A DNA stretch of 64,000 nucleotides from Oscarella lobularis (lineage: Eukaryota > Porifera > Homoscleromorpha > Homosclerophorida > Oscarellidae), in NCBI RefSeq assembly GCF_947507565.1, contig NC_089183.1, positions 3,038,001 through 3,102,000 on the forward strand, given 5' to 3'. Both the position numbers and the translations under genes were made by a program. Under the pieces are notes generated by a model, which was given only the letters and a program-made list of their open reading frames with translations, was not told the origin of the DNA and ran no database searches. Shown one piece after another: positions 1-12,800 of the stretch. The first letter of the stretch is position 1, and each line of letters opens with the position of its first letter.

Positions 1-1283
1 GAATCATGGACTTATACAAGTGAGACTACCAGAGCTGGGGGAGAAAAATCATATCTATAGTTGACTTTGGCGTATTTTAGTCAATCAAATATGCCTGATC
101 CATACACAGGTATATCACGTCCTTCACCACACAGAACTCTAACTCTATGCCTATAGGCTCAAATTGGGATGAACGCTACGCGTTGAAATTTTCAGGGGAA
201 CCTGATCCAGGCATTTGGTGTGGTGACGTCGGAATAGATACAGTAAGGAATAATCCCTTATTAGAGACTATCAATATCATTACCCGGTGTAGGTTAAACA
301 CTCTCGAGTAGCGTACTACGGCAGTGTTACGTTCGTCGACGAGTGGATAGGACTCATTCTGGGTTCACTGGAAGATCGCGGATGGCTCGAAAAAACTCTA
401 GTTAGTAATGTCTACAGCAAATTCAATTAAAATGTCTATATAATTAAATCTTGTAGATCCTTTTCTCAGCTGATCACGGTGATATGATAGGAGACCACTA
501 TCACTTTCGTAAAGGGTAAATAAACTCATGTTAATCGAGTCCGTGATTCAAAGTCCTCAATGACTAGGTATCCCTATGAAGGTTCGGCTCACATTCCCAT
601 GCTCATACGTTGGCCCGATGCGCTGACGGAAAGTCGCGGTGGAAAAATTGCCGTTTCGAGAGGAATCACGTGCGAAGTACCCGTCGAAATTCGAGACATA
701 TTTCCAACGTTTTTAGACGTAAATAAGAAGCGTGGATATTTTATATGTTAGTCCTGGTGTCGTAGGTTGCGGGTGTGAAGCCAGCGCAGCAGCTCAATGG
801 GCAGAGTCTGCTCGATCTTCTTCAAGGGTCAAAGTCTGGTTCGTCGTGGCGAGAGTGGATTGATTTGGAACATGACATTTGCTACAACGTGACTAATCAC
901 TGGAACGCTTTAACTGATGGACACACGAAGGCAAGTCACTGGATAAAGTACGGCAGTTATTTGATTCTATGTCTTTGGGGCACCGTACTACAGTACATAT
1001 TCGAAGCTTATTTTCCTGACGAGCAGTTATTTGACTTGGATAACGATCCTCATGTAAGGCATCAGTCCGTTCAATAGAGAAATTTACCTAAAAAATTCGT
1101 TAGGAAATGAAGAATTTGGCTGGGGATCCGAAATGGCAGAGCGCTCTCGTGATGTGGCGCTCTCGACTGATCAAACAATTTCAAGAGGAGGGTCGGGGTC
1201 CCGATTGGGTGTCATCAGACGGGACGAAACTCGTTCAGCGTACAAAGGGTCAACTGTATTCCCCTAAGTATCCAAAAAGCTAA
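1..1283 (+). CDS. Sulfatase family protein, 3' part (gene begins before the window)
   Basis: C-terminal two thirds of a sulfatase (alkaline-phosphatase fold, hydrolyses sulfate esters, usually secreted or lysosomal). Seven exons join in phase: about 157-242, 293-400, 457-515, 568-718, 766-930, 994-1053 and 1104-1283 (stop TAA). Visible family motifs in order are YYGSVTFVDEWIG, LFSADHGDMIGDH (late metal-site region), YPYEGSAHIPMLIRWP, DIFPTFLDVAGV and EQLFDLDNDPHE, then the usual basic C-terminus. The catalytic CxPSR-type motif would lie upstream of position 1 and is not seen. Introns are 47-63 bp. The one at 931-993 begins GC rather than GT (GCAAGT...ACAG), and removing it restores the conserved TK-YIFEAYFPDEQLFD junction. 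The family call is secure. The substrate is unknown; the short FDLxxDPHE ending resembles arylsulfatases of bacterial and marine-invertebrate type. Confidence 0.88.
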
Positions 1284-2710
1284 GGCAGAGTGCTACATGT
1301 TGGGACAGAGAGATAATGCATTTTTTATGATGCCGCTGCTTTTGCTGATGTCGCTGACTTGAAGTCGTTTTTCCAGCGCTTGTAAAAAATCATTTTTCAA
1401 GATTCAAGATTGAGGCCGCAGAGTAGCGTGAAAGCATTAAGTAGCTGTTCATTATACTATGGTAACTTGCTAATAGGAGACTCCTGGACCCGTGTATGTT
1501 CGTTGTCAGACAACGCGCCCTGCGTGCACTGCGTCTGATACTCCAGACGCGGCACGCCTGGCGTGATAAGGAAGACACGGAGGCCCAATCTTTTCTACTG
1601 AGACGGAGGTGGACAATTTGAATGATATGATAAAGGGGTTGTTTTGGAAAGAATTATCATGCAATCGCTGAGGCACATCGATTATCGTTAAAAGAATTCT
1701 AATCTCCAGCTCAGATGCGAGCTCTTCCTCGCTGCCTTTTTCGCCGTGATAGGTCATTGGGTCAATCTCTTCTCCCGGGTACACATCTACAAGGTACTTT
1801 CGTCTACATGCTTGATCGCAGCTTCGTGCTTTTTTCTCCAAGATCAGCAGCAACTTCGATCAAAAATCAAATCTTTTCACGAGCCAGAGGGCCTTTGACT
1901 TGATTCAGGCTGAGGCGAACTAGGAGGCGGATCGTGAACTCATCGCATTAACTTAATCAAAAGAGAACTGCGCAACGGCGCATAAACAGCATGCAAATCG
2001 CCATTGCCACCACCACGTACCGCCAACCGCCACCGCACCGCGCCACTGCATACACCTACGCTTAGCTTAATCTTTTCTCAGAAAAATCGTCAATTTAGGA
2101 AAGTGAAGGAGTTTACGAATTAGGGAAGCGAAGGAGTCACGCGGTTTCCAGATCATCATACGAATTAGGGAAGCGAAGGAGTTTCCAGATCATCATACGA
2201 AGCAGAACGTAGACTGCTACAGGAAGGGATATAAGCGCATGCTGTACTGAAAGCGCCAGCCGGGTACGTTCGAAGATCACACTCCGCATGTAACGAAGGC
2301 ATTGGAGGCGAGTACAACACTGAGATGAAAGCCAAAAACCTCCAGGCTCTTTCGGTATGAAAGCTATGGGGCAGGAGTAGCCAATTTAATTTAATTGATC
2401 GACGGCGACAACGCAAATTTCAGCTGACAACCGTTTCGCCCGTCAAAGTCTGCAGATGCAGTTGGCCGCTTGTACGCTGTAGTTACGTTGCTTCACGTGG
2501 TTGTGTTTCCTGCTCGGAAACTTGTTGAGGGGCGTCTCTCCTTTCCTAGCATGCACTCCTTACCCGACGTAGGCTAGAGGCTGAGCCATCTAAATTCAAA
2601 GTATGACGACAGTAGAAGTTGTAGCTGTGGCAGTCACGCAGAAGCCTCGATCTAAGGGCCCCTGAGCGGCTTCATGGGGGCAGGGTCAACTCTGCCAACT
2701 TAGCTACAAG
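1284..2710. other. Intergenic, no supported gene
   Basis: No exon chain was found. A minus-strand open frame of 115 codons lies at 1506-1853, but it has no recognisable domain and no clear splice partners, so it is not called. The sequence near 2560 and again near 3670 shares a short phrase (CTCCTTACCCGACG) in direct orientation, suggesting old duplicated DNA. Confidence 0.4.
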
Positions 2711-3105
2711 CTATGATAGTGCTATCGCAGCTGACCTGCTTGCGGCTGGTTTGAGACCTATTCCCAACGTAGATAAGAAGCTGGAAATGATGCAAATCGA
2801 CTTGACCCGATTTTCAATTTGAGACGAAACCAAAAGCCGGCGATAATCAAATTCAACCGACAATGGTTGCAGAGCTGCTGCTTCAAGCAAATTAGGAGGC
2901 GTGTCACGCAGGAGAGCCTGAAATTTACCGAAATTCGGATGCGATGTTTTCACACGAATTTCAAGAAGATCACGAGACACGTCGCCGTTTGGATCTTTTT
3001 CTTGCGTAGGCTGTTCCGGAGAGAGCTGTACTGTTCATGCGTTACGATCTCTTCGGAACAAAGACAGTCCAGAATACGACCTCCCATCAGGTTGGGATCA
3101 GCCAT
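2711..3105 (-). pseudogene. CARD-domain relic related to the CARD-GTPase gene at 14911-21361
   Basis: Read on the minus strand from an ATG at 3105, the translation starts MADPN and continues GGRILDCLCSEEIVTHEQY. This parallels the N-terminus of the intact gene at 21361 (MADPN, GGRLLDCLLSKRLLTYDQY). About 16 residues between these two parts are missing in the relic. Near 2980 the frame shifts, and the second half of the domain (RDLLEIRVKTSHPNFGKFQALL) continues in another frame until a stop at 2711, matching ARALLRILRKKPRPSFDNFW of the intact copy. The frameshift, internal deletion and absence of downstream GTPase exons argue for a dead partial duplicate. A functional CARD-only protein using an unseen intron cannot be fully excluded. 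Confidence 0.7.
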
Positions 3106-3960
3106 GTGCTAGAAGGAGACTCTGATTGCGCTGTGCGAATGCGAAACTATCTTGCGAGATCTACGTCTACACGAAACAGTAGCGTCTTCGAAATATTTGT
3201 TCCTGCGTGACGTTGGAATTTGTGATTCGATCAAGGAGCGCGAAACGGAGCGAAAACAGAGCGAGAGCGAAATTGAAAAGCGCCCAAGCTGTTGACAACG
3301 AAGAAAGTTGGCATCTCCTTCAATTAAGTGCGAGGGATGCGTAGCCTTGTTGACGTCGCCAATGTAAATTGCGGTCCCACGCCGTCTGCAGTCCGTTCTT
3401 CGCAACAACATTTGTTACTCTCGATTTGGGCGAATTTGCCCAAGAAAAATGGGCGGCCCCACCCGCGGAGACATTCCCCAATTGTAGTCCTCCTCTCTGG
3501 CCACACGCAAGGGGAGGAGAGTCTCTGGCGTGAACGTACACTACGTGCTACCAAAGTGATTGGATTCCACGAACGGCTCTAGCAAAGCACTTGGCGTCAA
3601 TAATGATAACTCGCTTCGTGGTTGCGCTTCAGTAAGAGAAGAGTCGAGGGGCCCCTCTCCTCGAGCTCCTTACCCGACGTGGGCTGGCGCTGTCGTTGGT
3701 CATGGAAGAAAACTTCCAAGCGTTTGAAGTTCACGACTACGAACTCTGCACTCGTGCGAGTGGGTTGGTTGTTGAAAACGGCTCGAGAAGAAGATGTCGC
3801 GAAACGATTGCGCCATCAAAAAGGCGGATTTTCGCTGCGATTTTCGATGCTTACTTGTTGCAGACGGAGTTCAAACACGATTCTCTCTTAGATTTTCGTC
3901 TTTAGCTTCGAATACGCGAGAAAATCGGTGAAATCAATCAAATGTAACGCGCGCTCGCGC

Positions 3961-4020
3961 TCCGCAGCAGCGCAGCTCAGCAGCGCAGGCCCTGCAGCGC
4001 AGGCCCTGCAGCGCAGCGCC
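3961..4020. repeat. Short GC-rich tandem repeat
   Basis: A CTGCAGCGCAGGCC-like unit is repeated back to back, giving a CAG/CTG-rich, self-complementary stretch. It lies in the gene-poor region upstream of the first Ig gene. Confidence 0.6.
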
Positions 4021-4227
4021 TTCACTTCAGTACCTAACCTCGACATATCGAAATTTGAACGAGATAATCACTCTTATAGCCGACTTCCCAACGCTAACTA
4101 GCGGTGAATCATCTCTTGTTCTCCCTGTCAAATGCTTAGCCTCGCGTTGCCATGCAGGCCCGGCCATCTTCCTTGGCCTAGCTGGTACCTGAGATTGCGA
4201 AAGGGTCCCCCTTTGCTTACCGTAATT

Positions 4228-4312
4228 AATTCCCCCCACTGACTCGCTCTCTAATTTGAGAGCTCTCTCTCTAATTTGACTCAAATTAGAGAGCGAGTCA
4301 GTGGGGGGAATT
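4228..4312. repeat. Perfect 33-bp inverted repeat with 19-bp spacer
   Basis: The arm at 4228-4260 (AATTCCCCCCACTGACTCGC...) is exactly complementary to the arm at 4280-4312. Outside the arms, ACCGTAATTAATTCCCC occurs at about 4220 and again at about 4314 in the same orientation, so the palindrome is bracketed by a direct repeat. Such a fold-back could be a MITE-like element or result from template switching. No transposase is present. Confidence 0.85.
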
Positions 4313-4346
4313 ACCGTAATTAATTCCCCGACAGACAGACAAGTGG

Positions 4347-4400
4347 AAAAATCAATTAGGGCGGCAAAGATCGGATCTTTGCCGCCACTAATTGATTTTT
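4347..4400. repeat. Second fold-back hairpin, arms about 26 bp
   Basis: AAAAATCAATTAGGGCGGCAAAGATC at 4347-4372 pairs with 4374-4400 (GATCTTTGCCGCC...), with one small indel and essentially no loop. It lies 35 bp after the previous inverted repeat, so the two form a cruciform-prone pair. Confidence 0.8.
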
Positions 4401-4960
4401 CAAAAATTAGCGAGCGATCCAATCGGAAGCGTGCGCGAGTCAATCGTATTACAAAAATCGTATTATAAGTGCGAAGGAGAGTATGTAATCAGTCATGTGG
4501 GGGAGCAAATCGCAATCTCAGGTACCATCCCGTGTTTATACGGGAGATCAGGGAGAAAGGCCTACTGTAGCAACACGAGGCTAACAAATGCTTTTGACCG
4601 TTACCGCTTTTGCATCAGCACAATCTTGCGTAGTCTGACACGCGACTCGGAAGCAAACGGCTACTCACCAAATAGCAACATTTTGAAAAGTTGACATCTG
4701 CCTCTTTAGACCTCATCAAATATGGTTGTCTGTGTAGTGCGTTATTGTTTCTATACTTACGCAGCACATGACTTCACAAGTGGGAGTAATCGCACGTGAG
4801 AGATTGGCCGAACTATCATTGGCCAGCTAGGCAGGGCAACTCTCACAGTGTGGCTCTATTTACTCTGAAGCAGTCGTTCGGCAAAGAAGATACGTAGCAA
4901 AACGTTGTACGCGTCTCCAAGAAACATATAGAAGTTACCAGCCTAATTAAAGCCTGTAAT

Positions 4961-7140
4961 ATGGATCCTTTTCCGTTTCAAGTTGCGTGGATTTTACTGT
5001 TTTCAATCCTGTGTATCACTGCAAGCTCCAGTCCAGATGGTAATTTGAAGGCTTAGCTAAAGTTTGTCACTTATGCCTCACGCATGTCGTGTACTACTAT
5101 CGCGCCGATAATTCAATTACAAGCAACAAAGTATAGATTATTTTCTAGCCTTTCATATCCCTTAATTAAGTAAACTTTAGATTTTGCCTTTTACGTTTTT
5201 AAAAATGACAGAACACTCTTTTATGTTACAGAAAATTCTGGCGTCACAAATGTTGAAGTGCACAAAGACACTACACTGAAGCTGTCTTGTCCGATTACAA
5301 GTAATATCGATCCCTCATCTGTTCAGTGGAGGAGATCAACTGGCCCTCTTGATTATCCTTCCCAATGGGAGTGGGTAGAATCCGAAACACATGGAACAAT
5401 TGTGATAAATCAATTACAGGCACAATTAATTGTTTACCACGTTACTACAGCTTCTGCACAGCGTCAGTATCAGTGCACAATAGGACGTCAATCCCAAATA
5501 GATTTGCCAGAAGTTATTTTAGCAAGTTTTAGAGTTAAGGTTATGACGTCATCACTAAAAGCCTCGGCACATCAAATGACTGTCTATGAAGGAGAATCAG
5601 TCACACTTGAGTGTATTGCTACAGGATACGTCTTTTGGGTTACTTGGCATCATTTTTCTTCAAGCGGAACAGAAATAAAAATAAAAACCTATCCAAGAAA
5701 TCGAATCAGAGCTTTTCGTACGAGCAAAAATTACATGCTAACCATTTTTCCAGTTCAAAAGTCTGACGAGGGAAAATACAAATGCCGTGGACTTTCCGAT
5801 GACGTTGGCGACGACTCCATCTTCCTTATAGTGAAGATCCCACCAACAATTAAGCGTGATTCTCTAGCAAGTATTCAACGGCAAGTGATTGGACGAAGAC
5901 TAGAAGTGACTTGTGAAGTGAAGGCAACAGACTCTGTCGCTTTGTTCTGGATGCACAATAATGCCACATTCAACAGTACTCGTCGCTCCAAGTACGGTCA
6001 CGCTTTGACCCTTGTTTTTGAAGTGCTGAAGAAGGGCAATGAAGGTCTTTATACGTGTGTTGCCAAAAGTGAGAAGCACGTAGACAATTACGATGTGATT
6101 CTTAGAGTCCTAGGTAAAACACTATTAATTTTTAGAATTTTCTGCTTAACTAACGGTTAGATCCTCCCACGGCTCCTCAGAACGTGACTATTCAGTTCAA
6201 TTGCGCCAGGGGATTTACTGTTAGGTGGCTTCCTGGATACAGCTCTGAATCTTTGCCTGCTGAAGAGTACAGCGTTGAATACGTAACCGATAATTTCAAA
6301 ACCATAGTTCGTCCCGAATTTGACAAAAAACGCATCAAAGCTACATTTACTGAAATACCTATAAGTAATCTCTGCAATTTATCTGTTGCATATTTTGTAC
6401 AAGTGCAAGCTATAAATTTGGAATTCAACAGCAGCAGCGCTCCTTCTAAAGCCTCATCTGTTGAAGGATATGGTGAACATAGAGCGCGTTAATTAAGTTA
6501 AAGTAAAATAATTCTATTTAGGCAGTATTAAATATGCCGCTCTCTTTCCCGTCCAACTTCCAAGCATTCAGATAAGACTAGTGAGAAAATGCTGCAGCTG
6601 CATCGATGAGGTCTGCTGTACCTCAAACTTACACGCAAATTTTTCTAACTTTCTTCTTCCAAGGAGGAAATAACATCACAGCACGTTGACGCTGCTTTGC
6701 GACAATTGTTCAAAAAGCGTGTTGAAATAGTTCATAATTTGCTGGCTCCGCAAAATAATCTGAGCTTGACTGTTAAATTCTCAAGACAAAGAGCGTACTT
6801 GATAGAATACCGAGGGTACTTAAACGAAACGATAAGCGTTGCTCAGCTTGAGGTCATCTTGTCTCACCTCAAACTAAAATTAGATACGCGAGTAGTGCAA
6901 GTAGCTCGCAATTTGTATTTTGTTGATAGCAATTGTATGCTGACCTACTGGGAGGGAGCCTCTTGTCCATGTCAGCTAGAACAACAAAAGAACATGTTCA
7001 GAAAATCCATTGAAAGTAACATAAACATATCTCACCAGCTTGTTCTGTTTGGCTTTTTAGAACTGAGCTGCTCAGATGCAAAAAGGGCTCTAAGACGACG
7101 TCATACCCTTTATACCTGCGACACTGCTATTGAGAGTTGA
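4961..7140 (+). CDS. Ig/FN3 domain protein, apparently secreted (gene A)
   Basis: Five exons join in phase: 4961-5039, 5232-6113, 6161-6472, 6522-6610 and 6664-7140, giving 612 residues. Exon 1 encodes a signal peptide (MDPFPFQVAWILLFSILCIT). Exon 2 holds three Ig-like domains. The first has LSCPI...VQW...YQC. The second has VTLECIATG...VTWHH...DEGKYKC. The third has LEVTCEV...LFWMH...NEGLYTC. Exon 3 is an FN3-like domain beginning PPTAPQNVTIQF. Exons 4-5 encode a unique cysteine-containing C-terminal region of about 190 residues with no match I recognise. No transmembrane segment or hydrophobic tail follows, so secretion is likely. The next gene, on the opposite strand, is another Ig protein, and the two are convergent with about 100 bp between stops. 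Ligand and function are unknown. Confidence 0.8.
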
Positions 7141-7246
7141 GTTAATGTGCGTGAGCGGGGTAAAAGTCCTCCCTGAACACTGCAGCATTATTTTTTTTAA
7201 TTTTCAATAGCTGTAATAAAGCGACCATTGCAGCAAAGTACATGTA

Positions 7247-8406
7247 TCAAACAGAGGTTTCTCTTTGTGCGAATTCATTTTGCAAGTTACATACTTGCTT
7301 GTTAATCCAACGTGCCTGCTCTTCTATCGCTGCCAACTTCTCTTCAGTTTTACGTCTACTTCCTTCTATCTTCTCTGTTATAGTTTGGGGAATTTGCTTA
7401 AATGCACAGAAAACAATTAGGACTAGGATTATTATGGCTATCGCCGCCACACTTCCAACACATAATCCTATTATATCTTTCAATCCTAGTGAACTTCCGT
7501 AATTTGGGTTGCTAGTGACAGTAAGGTTACTAGTGGCAGTAAATGACGTTGCAGTAGTGATGAAGGCCTCAGGTGTGGCTGGGTTTGATGTAGCAATGCC
7601 AGAGAGCAGTTCTCCGAATACAGGTCCTGCTCAACACTTTAATGCAAACCTCAAAAAACGTTGTTAGCGTACCTGTCACTGCAATTTCAATTTCCAACAA
7701 GACAAATAATTTTCCATCAGGGAGACGCACCGAGCATCGATAGAAACCAGCATGCGCAAGTGTAGCGATTCTTGTTAAAACGCGATTGGAAGTAGATTTT
7801 GGCGTAACGTCCTTGAATTTCTTTCCCCGTTTATGTTCCCAAACCGTAAGCTCTGTTTGAATTGGACAGTGTAGCGTAAACTCGTTTCCAAGAGAAACTG
7901 TGCGCAAAGTTTCCTTCAGGGGAGTAGCTAAACAGAACCCAGACACATACACAATAATTATAAATAAAGACAACTGTTGAAAACAAACCTAGTACGTGAA
8001 AAATTACAGTGGTGTTCCAGAAAAGGGCGGCGGTGTTTTTGTTATAAACAGAAATAGTAATAGTTCCTTCATCTTCCGGTTTCACATTTTCGAAAAGGAG
8101 TTGAACGCCAATTTTAATTTCTTCGAAAGAACATGTTGGGTGTAAGAGGTACGAGGCGTTTGCTTGAACAGGCTTGAAGTCCAGCACGAAACGAAGCTGT
8201 TCTGCGTAACGATAGCTTTGGTTAGTTAGTAGGCTGGTACAATACAGTGCAAATGTTTCTCCTTCATGTGCGTATAGGGAAATAGCAGTAGAGCCTAAAG
8301 AAAGGCGTTCTAAAACTGCTGAAGATCTGTGAACGGAAACATTGAAACGGTGTTCTGCCAGCTTCTCCTCTACATGCAAAAAGTCATTAAGAGCTATGAA
8401 CAGCAT
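7247..8406 (-). CDS. Single-pass membrane protein with Ig-like domains (gene B)
   Basis: Exons 7989-8406, 7673-7927 and 7247-7626 (minus strand) join in phase to give 350 residues. The first exon carries an Ig-like domain (ETFALYCTSLL...EDEGTITI) and the second another (FTLHCPIQTELTVWEH...AHAGFYRCSV). The last exon encodes a Ser/Thr-rich stalk, a membrane helix (GLCVGSVAAIAIIILVLIVF) and a short cytoplasmic tail of about 50 residues with coiled-coil character (SRRKTEEKLAAIEEQARWINKQ). The ATG at 8406 gives only a weak signal peptide (MLFIALNDFLHV), so a true first exon upstream of 8406 may be missing. The tail has no tyrosine motif, unlike the SRCR receptors downstream, suggesting a partner-dependent or structural receptor. 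Confidence 0.75.
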
Positions 8407-9817
8407 GTCTTCTTACTTGAAAAGTCGGGACATGGACTTTTGTGGGATTCCAAGACTGAACTTTCGCGTAGCGCTATCAAAAGGATGACTGCAAAAAGCT
8501 AAAACAATTATGTTATTATTTTACGTAAGACGACAAAACAAATTGTTGCTTTGAATGACAGTTTTTTGCGTAAGAACTTGGTGAGCACGAGCTAAAAGAG
8601 GGGATTCCCCACATGCATATGTTTAGCAAAGGAAAGCGAGAACCCAACTTGCACGCAATGCAAAGCCCATCTTGAACTAGAATAATATTAATAAACTAAA
8701 GCTGGTTCCGAGGAAGACAATTTGGACACATAGGAGGAGGAGGAGGAGGAGGAGGAGAGAATTAGCTGGGTCCGTACCGCACGAGCAAGGCGCGGACGAC
8801 AAAGCGTTGCGTCAGCATAGTAAAGATTTATAATTAGAAAATGACTCACTTTTAGAGTGACCCCATTGAACTTTCCCCGGTTCTTTCCGAGCACCAAAGA
8901 GTGACGGATGCTACGTTTAGACATAGACTCCGATTCGCTTGTTCTATTCTGCCGAGACGAATTTTGGCTCACAAGTGAGATGCGTACGTGTTTCAATTTC
9001 ACACGAGCACACGTGGTTCTGAACAAATTGCGTCATAGTTGAAGCGTGGGCTACCCACGTGAGCGCCTTCCAGAGAGAGACTTGCCAGTTTGCAGGAGTC
9101 CTGAAATTCATCGCGGTTTACAGCTATTCACTGAACCTTACATAGCCTCTATTGCACTGTACGACAGTCAGACAAGCTGATCGTGAGAAGATGGAGGAGT
9201 GCCAGGGTGAAAGGGCAAGGAGGAGGAGGAAGAAGAGGAGGGAGAGGGCATTCGTTGAAATCGTCTCATGCAAATTTTCTATAATGAGTCGCAAAACCTT
9301 CTATCTCCGTAACCTAGACGCTTCACATCAGCCTTTCGTCACAGCCAATACTTTCTAGTTACCTTTGAGAAAACTACCCGCTCGTCGTTGCTGTCTGTTG
9401 CTTTCTTAGCGAAAGGAAACGGACCATGCAGTACGCGCCCTCTGAAGCGGGGGCATGCCCAAACCACCCACGTACACCCCAACATACCCTATGGGAATGG
9501 AGGTCTGTCTGAAGCTATGACGGCTTCATGAGGCCTAATTCTTGATCTGTCACAGAAATAAAATACAACGAACGTAAAAATACACTTTATAGAGGTAGCT
9601 TTCTGACAGAATTCCTTTATGCAAATTGAATTAATTATCGCACATAAGGGGTTTGCCTTACTTGCTCGTCTTCATTTCGGTGCACGGAGTGGAAGATATC
9701 TGTTTTGTTGCGTTATCGTCAAACTTTCTGTCAAACTCTCTGTTAAATTCTCTCTGTCGAACTCTCCGTCACTAGCTCTTTGACTAAAGGCTGAGGTTAC
9801 GGTACACGACAAAAGTT
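8407..9817. other. Divergent intergenic region with AGG microsatellite
   Basis: This separates gene B (minus) from gene C (plus), so it must hold both promoters. The only structures seen are an (AGG)n microsatellite at about 8732-8758 and a second purine-rich AGG/AAG tract at about 9219-9248. No coding sequence is supported. Confidence 0.5.
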
Positions 9818-12800
9818 ATGGAAAAATTTTTTCTGTTCGCAGCGATGGCATACCTTTCGCAAGGTACCTGCACACCCACTCACAATCATTTGAATGCATG
9901 CCTACCTACCTACCTACTTACAAAAACTCTGGAGCTCCTTCTGTATTATCTGAGGGCTAGACAACTGATACAGACTAATGCATCATACCAAAGCTCGATT
10001 ACAAACAAGCTACTAACTGAGAACTTCAAGTTAGAATCCTCTCTGTACATAGCCACTTAGGTACACTCCCTGGTCGGTTTTGACAACAGACGCCACAACC
10101 AATGATAATGACACACTTCTTTCATTATTGCACAAACAGCTCCATGTCTCTTTTTAGCTCTTTTAACAGGACACGAAAATGTAATACGGCGTACAAAGGG
10201 AGATGCAGCTTTGCTGTTTTGCAAAGAGAAAAATTTTACGAAGTGGAAAAAAGACAACAGACTTCTTAACCTTGAAAACGAAATTGGGGTATCCATCGTA
10301 ACAAGGAAACACTACACGATACTAAGCTTTCATAACTTGACCGCTTCTAATGCGGGAGTGTATAGATGCCGCAGTACACTTTTCAAACTTGAAGTCTACG
10401 GTATGTCTACTAGCCGTTGTGCAGAAATTATTTTGTGCAGAAGTTTATTAAAAATGTTTTACAGAGAGCCTGATCTTGGAAGCCAAACCAAATAAAATCA
10501 CAGTAGACCAGAAAACGAAAGCAAAACTTAGCTGCCACTTTACCAATAGAAACAAGTTGAGAGGCTTATTGTATGTTCAATGGCATTTTCATGGCAAACG
10601 TATCTCGCCCAGCAATCGCTACACACTGCTGTGGGATGAGACAAGAAATAAAAGCTCGCTGATAGTGCACAACGTTAGAAGTAGCGACGCTGGGAAGTAC
10701 AAATGTATTGGAGGACCGCTCGATAATCTCGCAGAAGCAAGTGACACGGTCATTTTGAAAGTTAACGGCTTTAAGCCAAGATTTGAAGAGCCCTTGCCGT
10801 ACATGATAGAAAGGTACGTGGGCGCAAGCGTCACATTGGTATGTCACGCCATAGGGCTGCCGCCGCCAACATTTACTTGGCGGAAAGCATCGGAAAACAA
10901 AGCAATCGGCAGCGACAGAGAGCTAATACTAAATAATGTAAATGAACAAGCGTCCGGGACATACGTCTGCATTGCGTCAAACAAGTACGGCAATGCAACT
11001 GTGAAAGGAAAACTACTTGTCAAAGGTATGCACACACAAAGAAACTATACCCAACTGTTTTTAGCGCCGGTGCTCACGCCCAGACGCTTTTAGCAGTCTG
11101 TCAATCAAAGACCAGTGAGCAAACTTCTTTTCGGTAATTGATTTGATCTTGCTAATTCAATCAGTTGAAATGCTGCTGACTGGTCTTTGATTGATCGCTC
11201 TACTTCCAGCAAATCAGTACTGTTCAGTCAGTTACGGCAAAAGACGGACACTCTGTGATGCATTCAAACCAGAGCGTGTGAAAGACAATTGAAGAGCGAC
11301 GAACGTACTATGTAGCATTCAGAGCAAGTGTCAGCAATGGCATGGGTAACTATCATTGATCGAAAGCCGGTCTGTAGGACCCTGCTTGGACGCTGTTAAC
11401 TAAAAGCAGGATTCTTTACAGAATCGCTATTGCAAACTATTTCTTTACTGAAAGGAGCTAGTTATAGTTTGACTCTGGTCTTTCGTCAATTTGGCTTCTG
11501 TTTCTGCACTAAGTACATGTACTGTTGAGGCGAGGTGAGGTGAAATTGCCATTGATCATTATTAGACATTGGCTATTCTCTTGCAAGCTTACAAGTAGCC
11601 CCACGCCACGCACCCCAATGCACAGAGTTTATCCTACCTAAATTACTTTCTTTAGGTGTAAATGAGGACAAAGAGGTAGTGACTTTGACGGATCCAAACA
11701 GGATGCCTAACCAAATTATAGCATTTGAACTTGGATACAACCAGCACCAACACAAAAATGTCGAAGTCCTGTGTTTCCAAAAAGAAGATGGTAGAAAAAG
11801 AAAAGCATTTTTTCCGGCTATCAAACTGTCAAAGTTCGCCTATATAATAAGTTTCGATGTGGTCAGTTTTCACCAATCCGGCCTCTACATTTTCATCGTT
11901 AGAGAAACGGAAACCAAACACGTCTTGCAAGAAAATGTTAAAGCTCTGCAAATTAACGGTGCGAAACTTAGCAGTCAGACTGCATAGAGAGCAGCAACCA
12001 GAGCGTACCCCTTTCATTCGTACCACTGTTTCTCTAAAAAGCCTAATTGTGCTCCATGCAACATAATTGGCAAAATCCCATGTGATTTGCTAACAAGAAA
12101 GGGGTACCGCTGTAGAAGAGAATGAATGTGCAAAACATACTACAATAATTAATTTAAGCCTTTTAGGCTCAAGTCAGGCAGTTTTAGCAATCATTGTGGT
12201 ATTTATTTAGGTGTTCCTGGAGCAGTATCAGACGTGGAATCATCCTACAACTGCAGCCACCTTTTCGCAGTGGTATCAATGCCATATAACAAAACTTACA
12301 GACCGTTCTACGGCGTTAGAGCGCAGCTTTGGGCATACAGTCTAGCATCTCCAATTGCTTCGCCTAAACTTATAGAAAAAGTTAACACTGTCAGCGGAAC
12401 CATCATGATAATTTCAAATTTCTGTAAAAATGATTCGGGTAAAGAAAGTGCACTGGCACTTGAACTGACTACGTATGGCCCATACGGCGAAAGCGAACCG
12501 TGGGTAGTGACGCCGAGAAGAATCAGTAGTAATGCTACTCGTGACTCTTTTGAAACACTATACTTTCCTACAACTGATGTTCTTTTGACAGCTAAGGTAT
12601 CGGATTTCCGTGATTGCTTCCAAGAAGGCCGAAGAAAATTTAACAGCGAGGAAGTCGATTTCGCCTACAGCTACTTTATGATCTCCTACGTCATGGGACC
12701 AATAGTTGATGAGCTCGAGAAACAAAACGTGCCGATTGATTTTCGAAACAGCTATTCTACCAAAACGGCTTTTGTTTTACGCATCAACTTTGCAAATATC

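Noticed and set aside
1506-1853. Minus-strand 115-codon frame as a gene
   Set aside because: No recognisable domain, splice partner or promoter context.
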